Positions 1 to 5,322 of a stretch of 5,322 nucleotides of DNA are shown one piece after another. The position numbers were made by a program, and so were the translations under genes. How positions within the stretch are numbered: the first letter of the stretch is position 1; each line of letters begins with the position of its first letter. The notes below the pieces were generated by a model. That model was given only the letters and a program-made list of their open reading frames with translations, had not been told where the DNA came from and ran no database searches. Source of the DNA: Paracoccaceae bacterium (GTDB lineage Bacteria; Pseudomonadota; Alphaproteobacteria; Rhodobacterales; Rhodobacteraceae); assembly GCA_020852535.1 (NCBI GenBank), contig JADZAO010000066.1, forward strand, positions 1-5,322. Reading direction: 5' to 3'.

Positions 1-12
1 AAATACAAATAT

Positions 13-48
13 AAAAGCCCAGTTGCTAGAAAGAGCTTTTCGAAGGGC
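13..48 (-). terminator. probable intrinsic terminator after sat-cysC
   Basis: Read on the minus strand, about 14 bases after the sat-cysC stop codon, GCCC (48-45) can pair with GGGC (20-17). Inside this, GAAA/TTTC arms (41-38 with 32-29) add a second short helix separated by an asymmetric internal loop. The outer arm is followed immediately by TTTTATATTT. A GC outer stem followed by a T-rich tract at the right place and in the right direction supports factor-independent termination. The stem is short and interrupted, so its strength is uncertain. Confidence 0.5.
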
Positions 49-61
49 AGGTCGGGAATGA

Positions 62-1768
62 TCAGGCCTTTATTAATCCCATGCTTTCTAGCTTTAGGAT
101 TACCTGCTGGGCGCAATAATCTACATCGGTGCCTTCGGTATCGACCACTACTTCGGCTTTGGTCGGTTCTTCATAGGGGTCGGAGATACCTGTGAATTCC
201 TTGATCTTGCCGTTACGGGCGAGTTTATAGAGGCCCTTGCGGTCGCGGCGTTCGCATTCTTCGATGCTGGTTGCCACGTGTACTTCGATGAAGGCGCCGA
301 AAGCTTCGATCATCTCGCGCACGGCGCGGCGTGTCGCGGTATAGGGCGCGATTGGAGCGCAGATGGCGATTCCCCCGTTTTTGGTGATTTCCGATGCTAC
401 ATAGCCGATGCGCTTGATGTTGATGTCGCGGTGCTCTTTTGAAAAGCCGAGCTCTGAGGACAAGTGTTTGCGCACAACGTCACCGTCGAGTAGCGTGACG
501 GGGCGGCCGCCCATTTCCATTAATTTGATCATCAGCGCGTTGGCGATGGTTGACTTTCCCGAACCTGAGAGACCTGTGAAGAACACGGTGAAGCCTTGTT
601 TGGCCCGTGGCGGCGAGGTGCGGCGGAGTTCTGTTACGACCTGCGGGAAGCTGAACCAGTCAGGGATTTCGAGGCCCTCGCGCAGGCGGCGGCGCAGTTC
701 GGTGCCAGAAATATCCAATACGGTCGAGCCTTCGGGGACTTCGTCCACGGGATAATATTGCGATTTTTCTTGTACATAGACCATCTGTTTAAAATCGACC
801 ATCTCGATGCCGATTTCTTTTTGATGTTTGGCTACCAGCGTTTGTGCGGCGTAGGGGTCGTAGAAATCTTTGCCTTGGCTGTTTTTGCCCGGACCGGCAT
901 GGTCGCGTCCGACGATGAAATGGGTCAGGCCGTGGTTTTTTCTAATGATTGCGTGCCAGAGTGCTTCGCGTGGTCCCCCCATGCGCATGGCAAGGTTAAG
1001 AAGCGAAAGATGCGTGGTTGAGGTGGGATATTGGTCGAGCACGGCTTCGTAGCAACGTACACGGGTGAAGTGGTCAACATCGCCCGGTTTTGTCATGCCT
1101 ACGATGGGATGGATCAGCAGGTTGGCTTCTGCTTCGCGGGCGGCGCGAAAGGTGAGTTCCTGATGCGCACGGTGCAGCGGATTGCGGGTCTGGAAAGCGA
1201 CGATGCGGCGCCAGCCCATTTTGCGGAAGAAAGCGCGGAGTTCATTGGGTGTATCGCGCCGGGCTTTGAAGTCGTAATGCACTGGCTGTTGAATGCCGGT
1301 GATTATGCCACCTAGGTAGACAGGACCGGCTACGCTGTGCAGGTAGTTCACGGCAGGATGTGCGAGATCGTTGGCGCCAAAGACATGCTCGGCTTCCTTG
1401 GATTTGTTTGGCACCCATTTGTCGGAAATCGACATAATAGCGAGGATCACACCCTCTTGATCACGTAGGGCGATTTCTTGCCCCGGAGCTACGCCTTCGG
1501 CGAAGGTTTCGGATATGTCGAGCGTGATGGGGATCGGCCACAGTGTACCGTCGGCGGTACGCATATTTTCTAATACGCTGTTGTAATCGGCTTCGGTCTG
1601 GAAGCCACGCAGCGGAAAAAAGCCGCCGTTCATCAAGAGTTCTAGATCGCATATCTGACGCGCCGTCAGATCCCACGAGGGCAGGTTTGCCGCTTTGAGC
1701 TTCAGTTTTTGGGCCGAGTCAGCAGATACATAAAGCTCGGGGATCGGATCGTGATGGGAAAGTGTCAT
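62..1768 (-). CDS. sat-cysC: bifunctional sulfate adenylyltransferase / adenylylsulfate kinase (568 aa)
   Basis: Cytoplasmic fusion enzyme making PAPS: sulfate plus ATP gives APS, then APS plus ATP gives PAPS. It supplies activated sulfate for assimilation. The N-terminal part (about 1-385) is a Sat-type ATP sulfurylase with a PUA-like region containing GGFFPLRGF (48-56), the nucleotide-binding QTRNPLHRAH (193-202) and GRDHAGPGK (287-295). The C-terminal part (about 390-568) is APS kinase, with P-loop GLSGSGKST (399-407), DGD (428-430), GFS (441-443), the lid-like KGLYKLAR (511-518) and FTGISDPYE (525-533). Both active sites look intact and the length fits the fused family. At the position where E. 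coli CysC has its phosphorylatable serine (FISP), this protein has alanine (PIAP, Ala474). The ATG is supported by AGAGG (1779-1775) six bases upstream. It lies downstream of trxB on the same strand, but the 280-base gap suggests its own promoter. This is not the heterodimeric CysD/CysN(C) type, because no GTPase domain is present. Confidence 0.97.
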   Translation of the reverse strand: MTLSHHDPIPELYVSADSAQKLKLKAANLPSWDLTARQICDLELLMNGGFFPLRGFQTEADYNSVLENMRTADGTLWPIPITLDISETFAEGVAPGQEIALRDQEGVILAIMSISDKWVPNKSKEAEHVFGANDLAHPAVNYLHSVAGPVYLGGIITGIQQPVHYDFKARRDTPNELRAFFRKMGWRRIVAFQTRNPLHRAHQELTFRAAREAEANLLIHPIVGMTKPGDVDHFTRVRCYEAVLDQYPTSTTHLSLLNLAMRMGGPREALWHAIIRKNHGLTHFIVGRDHAGPGKNSQGKDFYDPYAAQTLVAKHQKEIGIEMVDFKQMVYVQEKSQYYPVDEVPEGSTVLDISGTELRRRLREGLEIPDWFSFPQVVTELRRTSPPRAKQGFTVFFTGLSGSGKSTIANALMIKLMEMGGRPVTLLDGDVVRKHLSSELGFSKEHRDINIKRIGYVASEITKNGGIAICAPIAPYTATRRAVREMIEAFGAFIEVHVATSIEECERRDRKGLYKLARNGKIKEFTGISDPYEEPTKAEVVVDTEGTDVDYCAQQVILKLESMGLIKA

Positions 1769-2048
1769 GAACTGCCTCTGTTACAATTTGCGGGTAGACC
1801 CCCACAGTCGCGGCGCGGCTTATCTGCTAAATGGAAGGACTTCCAGAAAACAAGGTTTTATGTTTAAAAATAGGAAGAATATGCATATATTTGTGCATCC
1901 AGCGGAACAGATTCCTGCATTCGCGCTAAAGCAGAAAATGCCGTTTAATCTACTTGATTTTCCTTGTCTCAAATATTCTTGGTAGAGTTCGAATTGGCTG
2001 ATAGGCTTCCGAGCTTTTGGCATGGGCAGAAACTGGAGGTGGGCGTTA
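1769..2048. other. AT-rich intergenic region between trxB and sat-cysC
   Basis: No well-supported gene lies in these 280 bases. The part at about 1846-1900 is very AT-rich and is the likeliest place for a sat-cysC promoter on the minus strand, but I could not pick a convincing -35/-10 pair. It contains a perfect 10-bp palindrome ATATGCATAT (1879-1888) and the 14-bp inverted repeat described separately. The segment next to the sat-cysC start is GC-richer (about 1795-1820). No GC hairpin plus T-tract is visible directly after the trxB stop, so read-through from trxB into sat-cysC cannot be excluded. Confidence 0.5.
1832..1845. promoter_or_regulatory. perfect inverted repeat upstream of sat-cysC, possible operator
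   Basis: TGGAAG (1832-1837), a two-base spacer GA, and CTTCCA (1840-1845) form a perfect inverted repeat with 6-bp arms. It lies 64-77 bases upstream of the sat-cysC start codon. The two-base spacer is too tight for a normal RNA hairpin loop, so a dimeric protein-binding site is more likely than a terminator. Which regulator would bind is unknown, and a chance occurrence is possible. Confidence 0.3.
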
Positions 2049-3011
2049 TTACCTTTGGAGGGTAGGGTGATTAGTGTGACCGGCCAGAAATTTCTCGGCA
2101 TCTAGAGCCGCCATGCAGCCCATGCCGGCACTCGTTACGGCCTGACGATAAATATGGTCGGTTAGGTCGCCCGCTGCGAAGACGCCCGGAATCGATGTGC
2201 GGGTGCTCCCAGCTTCGACTTTTACATAGCCGCCGTTGTGTAGTTTGAGTTGATCTTTTACTAGCGCGGATGCGGGCGAATGGCCGATTGCGACGAATAA
2301 ACCGGCGCAGGGGATGTCAGTGATTTTGCCTGTAAGCACGTTCTGGGTTCGCACGGCGGTGACCCCGAGCGGTATTTCGTCTCCCAGCACTTCGTTGACT
2401 GTGTGGTTCCAGATGACCTGCACCTTGGGGTTTTTGAACAACCGGTCTTGCATGATTTTTTCTGCGCGGAAGCTGTCACGGCGGTGGATTACGGTGACCT
2501 TGGAGGCGAAGCTGGTTAGAAATAGCGCCTCTTCTACTGCTGTGTTTCCACCGCCGATGACGACGATTTCCTTGCCGCGATAGAAAAAGCCGTCACAGGT
2601 GGCGCAGGCCGAGACGCCGAAGCCTTTGAACTTTTCCTCCGAAGGCAGGCCTAGCCATTTTGCTTGTGCGCCGGTGGCAAGGATCACAGTGTCGGCAGTA
2701 TAGACGGTGCCAGAGTCGGACTGTGCGCTGAATGGGCGGGCTGACAGGTCGAGTGAGTTGATGTAATCGGTTATGATTTCCGCTCCCACCGCACGGGCGT
2801 GCTTTTCCATGCGGATCATCAGGTCAGGGCCTTGCACATGGGTGTCTCCAGGCCAGTTTTCGACTTCAGTTGTGATGGTTAGCTGCCCGCCGGGTTGCAG
2901 ACCTTGCACGAGAATCGGTTCCAACATGGCGCGAGCGCAATAGACAGCGGCGGTGTAGCCCGCAGGACCAGAGCCGATGATTAAAACCCGTGTGTGCCGT
3001 GTTTCACCCAT
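2049..3011 (-). CDS. trxB: thioredoxin-disulfide reductase (320 aa)
   Basis: Cytoplasmic FAD flavoprotein that uses NADPH to reduce oxidised thioredoxin. The order of motifs is that of low-molecular-weight bacterial TrxB. The FAD dinucleotide motif is GSGPAG (13-18). The redox-active CATC lies in the NADPH domain (Cys136, Cys139, followed by DG). The NADPH-binding motif is GGGNTAVEE (153-161), and HRRDSFRAEK (176-185) fits binding of the NADPH 2'-phosphate. The C-terminal FAD-binding motif is GVFAAGDLTD (276-285). The length is typical. The CxxC pair separates it from ferredoxin/flavodoxin-NADP reductases of similar fold. The ATG is preceded by AGGG (3023-3020) with eight bases of spacing. 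It is divergent from the Lrp/AsnC-type gene and lies upstream of sat-cysC on the same strand. Thioredoxin-dependent PAPS reduction gives a plausible functional link to that neighbour, which is inference. Confidence 0.97.
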   Translation of the reverse strand: MGETRHTRVLIIGSGPAGYTAAVYCARAMLEPILVQGLQPGGQLTITTEVENWPGDTHVQGPDLMIRMEKHARAVGAEIITDYINSLDLSARPFSAQSDSGTVYTADTVILATGAQAKWLGLPSEEKFKGFGVSACATCDGFFYRGKEIVVIGGGNTAVEEALFLTSFASKVTVIHRRDSFRAEKIMQDRLFKNPKVQVIWNHTVNEVLGDEIPLGVTAVRTQNVLTGKITDIPCAGLFVAIGHSPASALVKDQLKLHNGGYVKVEAGSTRTSIPGVFAAGDLTDHIYRQAVTSAGMGCMAALDAEKFLAGHTNHPTLQR

Positions 3012-3060
3012 GTTCGTTGCCCTATCTGTCTCGTATTTCCTAAGTTGATATATGTTCGAC

Positions 3061-3077
3061 AGCCAGCGAGAGCCAGC
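3061..3077. repeat. short direct repeat upstream of trxB
   Basis: The heptamer AGCCAGC occurs at 3061-3067 and again at 3071-3077. The repeat period is 10 bp, close to one helical turn, and the pair lies 50-66 bases upstream of the trxB ATG. Such spacing is compatible with an activator half-site pair, but the repeat is short and may be chance. Confidence 0.25.
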
Positions 3078-3189
3078 CCCGTCAGTTTATCGGTTTAAAA
3101 AAACGATGGTGAGTTTGATGAAATATCTTCAGACTATGGGCCAAGCCAAACGGTTGAGAGTATTTTTGTTGCGCGATGGTGAAAGATTG

Positions 3190-3229
3190 TTGTGCAAAAG
3201 ATAGGTTTTGCCTACATAGATTGTAATCT
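3190..3229 (+). promoter_or_regulatory. candidate promoter/operator of the Lrp/AsnC-type gene with two inverted repeats
   Basis: Two perfect inverted repeats sit just upstream of the regulator gene. GCAAAA-N6-TTTTGC occupies 3194-3211 and AGATT-GT-AATCT occupies 3218-3229. Their centres (3202.5 and 3223.5) are 21 bp apart, two helical turns, which would place both on the same DNA face. Lrp/AsnC proteins commonly bind several phased sites and often regulate their own gene. TAGATTGTAATCTTG (3217-3231) partly resembles the E. coli Lrp consensus recalled as YAGHAWATTWTDCTR, at about 10 of 15 positions. A weak -35/-10 pair, TTGTGC (3190-3195) and TACATA (3213-3218) with 17 bases between, overlaps the repeats. 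Autoregulation is an inference. Confidence 0.35.
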
Positions 3230-3247
3230 TGTGTGCTACCGGAGCAA

Positions 3248-3254
3248 AGGGAGG
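3248..3254 (+). promoter_or_regulatory. ribosome binding site that fixes the regulator start at 3259
   Basis: AGGGAGG lies four bases before the ATG at 3259 and is the strongest Shine-Dalgarno match in the window. An in-frame TTG at 3229 would add ten residues without family-like sequence and would place this site inside the coding region. The ATG is therefore the better start. Confidence 0.8.
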
Positions 3255-3258
3255 CAGT

Positions 3259-3759
3259 ATGGCCGGATCGAAACTCGACCCAATTGACAGACAGATTCTT
3301 GCTGAATTGCAAGCGGACGGGCGGATGACGAATGTGGCACTTGCGAGCCGCGTGGGAATCTCTGCTCCGCCTTGTTTGCGGCGGGTGCGAACGTTGGAAG
3401 AGGCGGGTTATGTGCGCGGCTATTACGCGGATATTGACGCCCGCGAGTTGGGGTTTGAGGTGCAGGTCTTTGCGATGGTGCGGCTACAAAGCCAAGCCGA
3501 GGCGGATCTGGTGATCTTCGAGGAGCGCTGCCGCCAGTGGTCGCTTGTACGGGAATGTCATATGCTGAACGGCGAGATTGATTTCATTCTGAAATGTGTG
3601 GCGCCCGATCTTTCGTCTTTTCAGAGTTTTTTGACGGGTGAGTTGCTCAAAGCTGAGAACGTGGCAACAGTGAAAACTTCATTGGTGATCCGCTGTGCCA
3701 AGGATGAGCCGGGCGTGCCATTCGATGTTCTTGAGGAGCGGCTGGTTCGGAAGCCCTGA
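3259..3759 (+). CDS. Lrp/AsnC family transcriptional regulator (166 aa)
   Basis: DNA-binding regulator of the feast/famine family, which usually forms dimers or octamers and senses amino acids or related small molecules. The N-terminus opens with the characteristic LDPIDRQILAELQADGR (6-22). It continues into a winged helix-turn-helix (about 23-55) with VALASRVGIS and the recognition-helix-like PPCLRRVRTLEEAGYVRGY. A linker leads to an AsnC/RAM ligand-binding domain (about 66-145) containing the conserved GEID (105-108), as in the family's G-x-x-D turn. Length and domain order are normal. The start is fixed by a strong ribosome binding site. The gene is divergent from trxB, so it may control trxB as well as itself. 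Its effector and targets cannot be told from the sequence, so I assign no specific name such as lrp, asnC or bkdR. Confidence 0.95.
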   Translation: MAGSKLDPIDRQILAELQADGRMTNVALASRVGISAPPCLRRVRTLEEAGYVRGYYADIDARELGFEVQVFAMVRLQSQAEADLVIFEERCRQWSLVRECHMLNGEIDFILKCVAPDLSSFQSFLTGELLKAENVATVKTSLVIRCAKDEPGVPFDVLEERLVRKP

Positions 3760-3761
3760 TC

Positions 3762-3789
3762 TCCAAACGAACAAGAGTTCCCTTTTGGA
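3762..3789 (+). terminator. stem-loop just after the Lrp/AsnC-type gene, possible terminator
   Basis: Three bases after the stop codon, TCCAAA (3762-3767) can pair with TTTGGA (3784-3789). Inside it, GAAC (3769-3772) pairs with GTTC (3777-3780) around an AAGA tetraloop, with a small 1/3 internal loop between the helices. The position fits transcript termination or 3'-end protection. No T-tract follows and the stem is not GC-rich, so intrinsic termination is doubtful. Confidence 0.35.
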
Positions 3790-3821
3790 AGGCAGAGGAA
3801 GTACTGCGGCTATTTTACCAA

Positions 3822-3856
3822 AGCAAGAGCCAAGCTGTCATCTTGGCAAGTTTGCT
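3822..3856 (+). terminator. second stem-loop downstream of the Lrp/AsnC-type gene, possible terminator
   Basis: GCCAAG (3829-3834) and CTTGGC (3842-3847) form a perfect 6-bp stem around a seven-base loop. Outer arms AGCAA (3822-3826) and TTGCT (3852-3856) extend it across a 2/4 internal loop. It is the best-formed hairpin in the gap. Only a short T-rich stretch follows, so it may be a weak or Rho-assisted terminator. Confidence 0.35.
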
Positions 3857-4184
3857 GATTTGGACAGACCTTACTGTGAATATGGTAAATGATAGTTTGT
3901 GTGTTAAATCTCTGCCGTGGTTGGTGCAGTCCCTTAGGTAGATCGCTTGAATTTTGTGGCGATTACGGATTTGAGCTAGCGGTGGTTTTTTTCCTCATTG
4001 GTTTTTCAACGCTTAGCAGGTCTTGTTTAGGAATAATGTGACTCTAGTTTGCAGCAGCGATTTTGGCCTGTGTTGTTTATCTTTGCGGTAAGATGTGTCG
4101 GGCGGGTTGCACTTTGTTTTATTACCAAAACGCAAACATCCATTGCTGACTCTTGTCGTACCTGCGCTAATCCGGTTGCGAAAC

Positions 4185-4934
4185 TTAGAGTGTGATGGCT
4201 GAGATTAGGCGGCCGTAATCTGCTTCTTGCGTATGGGTGGTGCGCCGGAAGGAAAAGAAACGCGCCGGATCAGCATATGTGCAATGCTGCGTCCATTCCG
4301 TATGGCCGACTCCTGCGCGGCGTAGGCGTGACATGCCGAAGGCAGGTAAGTCAAATAGCATCTGGTCGTCCGTACTATTTATGAAGTAGCGAGCGTGTTC
4401 GGGGTCATTGTCGATGAAGGCTTCGAAAAATTCTGGCCCTACTTCGTAATTGCGCTGGCTAATGGTGGGGCCGATTACTGCCGATATGTCGGCACGCTTT
4501 GCGCCCAGTGCTTCCATCGCCTCAAGCGTGGCTTCCAGTACTCCGTCGCGTGTGCCGCGCCATCCAGCATGGGCTGCACCGATCACCCTCGCTTTGGCGT
4601 CATGGAACAGTACAGGTTGGCAGTCAGCGGTTAGAATGCCTAGTGCGAGGTTTGGTGTTTTTGTCACCATAGCATCGGCGCACGGGCGGTTTTGGAGCGG
4701 AGCAGTTACATGTAGCACATTGGGCGAATGGATCTGGTTGATTGACAAAAGATGATCATGTGCCACGCCAAGCGCATTGGCCACACGTCTGCGGTTGATC
4801 GTTACGAATTCTGAGAGGTCCGAAGAGTTTGTTGCGCAGTTTAGTCCCGAAAAGATACCAGAAGATACTCCGCCTTTGCGGGTGAAAAACCCATGCCGGG
4901 CGAGAATCGCGTTGGAGGTGATGATTTCAAGCAA
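4185..4934 (-). CDS. pgeF: PgeF/YfiH family protein (multicopper polyphenol oxidase-like, DUF152; 249 aa)
   Basis: Member of the Cu-oxidase_4/YfiH/FAMIN family. Database names such as laccase or polyphenol oxidase are historical. E. coli YfiH (PgeF) has been linked to correcting misincorporated serine in peptidoglycan precursors, and relatives have purine nucleoside activities. The expected metal-site residues are present: His69 in NQIHS, Cys105 in TADC and His122 in AAHAGWRG. Other family signatures are HGFFTRKGG (14-22), GLNC (30-33), IGPTISQRNYEVG (154-166) and the end motif DPARFFSFRR (222-231). Length is typical. The start is TTG (4934-4932). No in-frame ATG or GTG that keeps the HGFFTR motif is visible, and only a weak GGA precedes it. 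The start overlaps the upstream methyltransferase stop by 8 bases, which suggests translational coupling. The true physiological substrate here is unknown. Confidence 0.93.
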   Translation of the reverse strand: MLEIITSNAILARHGFFTRKGGVSSGIFSGLNCATNSSDLSEFVTINRRRVANALGVAHDHLLSINQIHSPNVLHVTAPLQNRPCADAMVTKTPNLALGILTADCQPVLFHDAKARVIGAAHAGWRGTRDGVLEATLEAMEALGAKRADISAVIGPTISQRNYEVGPEFFEAFIDNDPEHARYFINSTDDQMLFDLPAFGMSRLRRAGVGHTEWTQHCTYADPARFFSFRRTTHTQEADYGRLISAITL

Positions 4935-5322
4935 TGTCGAATCCGGGCGGAGGCATATGATGGGACGGGTGGATGGCGATCGCTTTGAATAATGAACCCA
5001 TTTCGCTGGCAGCGGTTAAGCGATGTGTGGCTGTAAGATGCTCTTTAAGAGCCGTTCCGGTCAATCCCTGAGCGAGTTTTGTACTGCGTTCTGTAATGCC
5101 GAGGCGTAAGAGAAGCGTGCCTTGAGTTATTATACTTGAGGCGCGGGCGGGGCTTGCTGATTGGGCCAAAGCCTCGAAATCGACATGAGCGGTTAAATCT
5201 GCTTCACCGGGGCTGGCGAGGGGATCAATAAAAGTGTGGTCCTGCACGGCCTGAAACGTGTCGCCCAAGGAATGCCAGCCGCCGTAGTCGACGATGATCG
5301 CGATTCCACCTTTTGCTTCGAT
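4927..5322 (-). CDS. MidA/NDUFAF7-family class I SAM-dependent methyltransferase, C-terminal part
   Basis: Only the last 131 residues are visible; the gene starts beyond the right edge and is open at base 5322. The visible part begins IEAKGGIAIIVDYGGWHSLG, the family's beta-strand with VDYG. It continues with GDTFQAVQDHTFIDPLASPG and DLTAHVDFEALA, which are highly characteristic of the MidA/NDUFAF7 family. The tail contains EMGSLFKAIAIHP, also typical. In eukaryotes NDUFAF7 methylates an arginine of a complex I subunit and MidA is needed for complex I function; the bacterial substrate is not established here. The SAM-binding GxGxG region lies outside the window. A TTG near 5268 is an internal leucine codon, not a start, because the conserved sequence runs through it. 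The stop at 4927-4929 overlaps the pgeF start. Confidence 0.9.
   Translation of the reverse strand: MEAKGGIAIIVDYGGWHSLGDTFQAVQDHTFIDPLASPGEADLTAHVDFEALAQSASPARASSIITQGTLLLRLGITERSTKLAQGLTGTALKEHLTATHRLTAASEMGSLFKAIAIHPSHHMPPPGFDIA

Larger units (their letters stand above)
3760..4184. other. 425-base convergent intergenic region without a credible gene
   Basis: This gap lies between the ends of the Lrp/AsnC-type gene (plus) and pgeF (minus), where terminators for both are expected. The left third holds two stem-loops listed separately. The rest is AT-richer than the genes, with a T7 run at 3986-3992 that has no preceding GC hairpin. Weak inverted repeats include ATCGC-N12-GCGAT (3942-3963) and GTTTT-N6-AAAAC (4116-4131). 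Only very short reading frames occur, for example a 19-codon ATG frame from about 3885, and none has a convincing ribosome binding site. I recognise no tRNA, small RNA or gene remnant. Confidence 0.6.

Noticed and set aside
596..1021. Plus-strand open frame of 141 codons inside sat-cysC
   Set aside because: It lies wholly antisense to a gene with intact family motifs, has no family-like sequence, and its residues follow from the opposite-strand codons.
1879..1888. Perfect palindrome ATATGCATAT as an operator
   Set aside because: It is pure AT apart from one GC pair, inside a very AT-rich stretch, so a chance palindrome is likely.
3229..3258. Ten-residue N-terminal extension of the Lrp/AsnC-type protein from a TTG
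   Set aside because: The strong AGGGAGG before the ATG at 3259 and the usual family start just before LDPIDRQIL favour the ATG. The TTG also overlaps a candidate operator.
3082..3312. Minus-strand 76-codon frame across the divergent region and the regulator start
   Set aside because: It overlaps the real regulator start and its promoter region, and shows no recognisable motif or ribosome site.
3695..3892. Plus-strand 65-codon frame running from the end of the regulator into the gap
   Set aside because: Most of its first part is an out-of-frame shadow of the regulator, and the rest covers two stem-loops with no protein-like features.
3986..3992. T7 run as an intrinsic terminator on the plus strand
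   Set aside because: No stable GC-rich hairpin directly precedes it; only a short GCTAGC palindrome is near.
4395..4755. Plus-strand frames antisense to pgeF
   Set aside because: pgeF carries all conserved family residues on the opposite strand. The antisense frames have no recognisable domain.
1..5322. CRISPR array, insertion sequence, tRNA or phage element
   Set aside because: No spaced long repeats, transposase-like coding, terminal inverted repeats or tRNA-like fold were seen on either strand. The coding content is ordinary housekeeping genes.

Overview
The window looks like an ordinary core-genome segment of an alphaproteobacterium, most probably from the order Rhodobacterales. This rests on three things seen here. 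One is the single-chain ATP sulfurylase/APS kinase of 568 residues. Another is a thioredoxin reductase gene divergent from an Lrp/AsnC-family regulator. The third is a MidA-type methyltransferase overlapping a PgeF/YfiH-type gene. The taxonomic placement is inference from recalled gene content and protein style; no database search was possible. The base composition looks moderate rather than strongly GC-rich, and the intergenic stretches are visibly AT-richer than the genes.

Layout. Positions 1-61 hold a probable terminator. A bifunctional sulfate adenylyltransferase/adenylylsulfate kinase gene lies on the minus strand (62-1768). A 280-base gap follows, holding a perfect short inverted repeat. 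Next is trxB, also minus strand (2049-3011). A 247-base divergent intergenic region (3012-3258) separates trxB from a plus-strand Lrp/AsnC-type regulator (3259-3759) and carries two inverted repeats just upstream of the regulator. A 425-base convergent intergenic region without a credible gene (3760-4184) contains two stem-loops. A minus-strand pair completes the window: pgeF (4185-4934), overlapping by 8 bases the end of a MidA-family methyltransferase gene that runs off the right edge (4927-5322).

How the genes fit together. The fused Sat-CysC enzyme makes PAPS from sulfate and ATP. Reduction of PAPS by thioredoxin-dependent reductases needs reduced thioredoxin, which TrxB regenerates, so the two neighbours plausibly serve the same assimilation route. 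No PAPS reductase or thioredoxin gene is in the window. The Lrp/AsnC-type regulator probably controls itself and may control divergent trxB; this is inferred from position and the inverted repeats. The pgeF and methyltransferase genes form a separate, translationally coupled unit transcribed toward the regulator.

I found no mobile element, CRISPR array, RNA gene or clearly novel system. The points worth a second look are regulatory: paired inverted repeats 21 bp apart before the regulator, an inverted repeat before sat-cysC, and a possible small or decayed reading frame after trxB.
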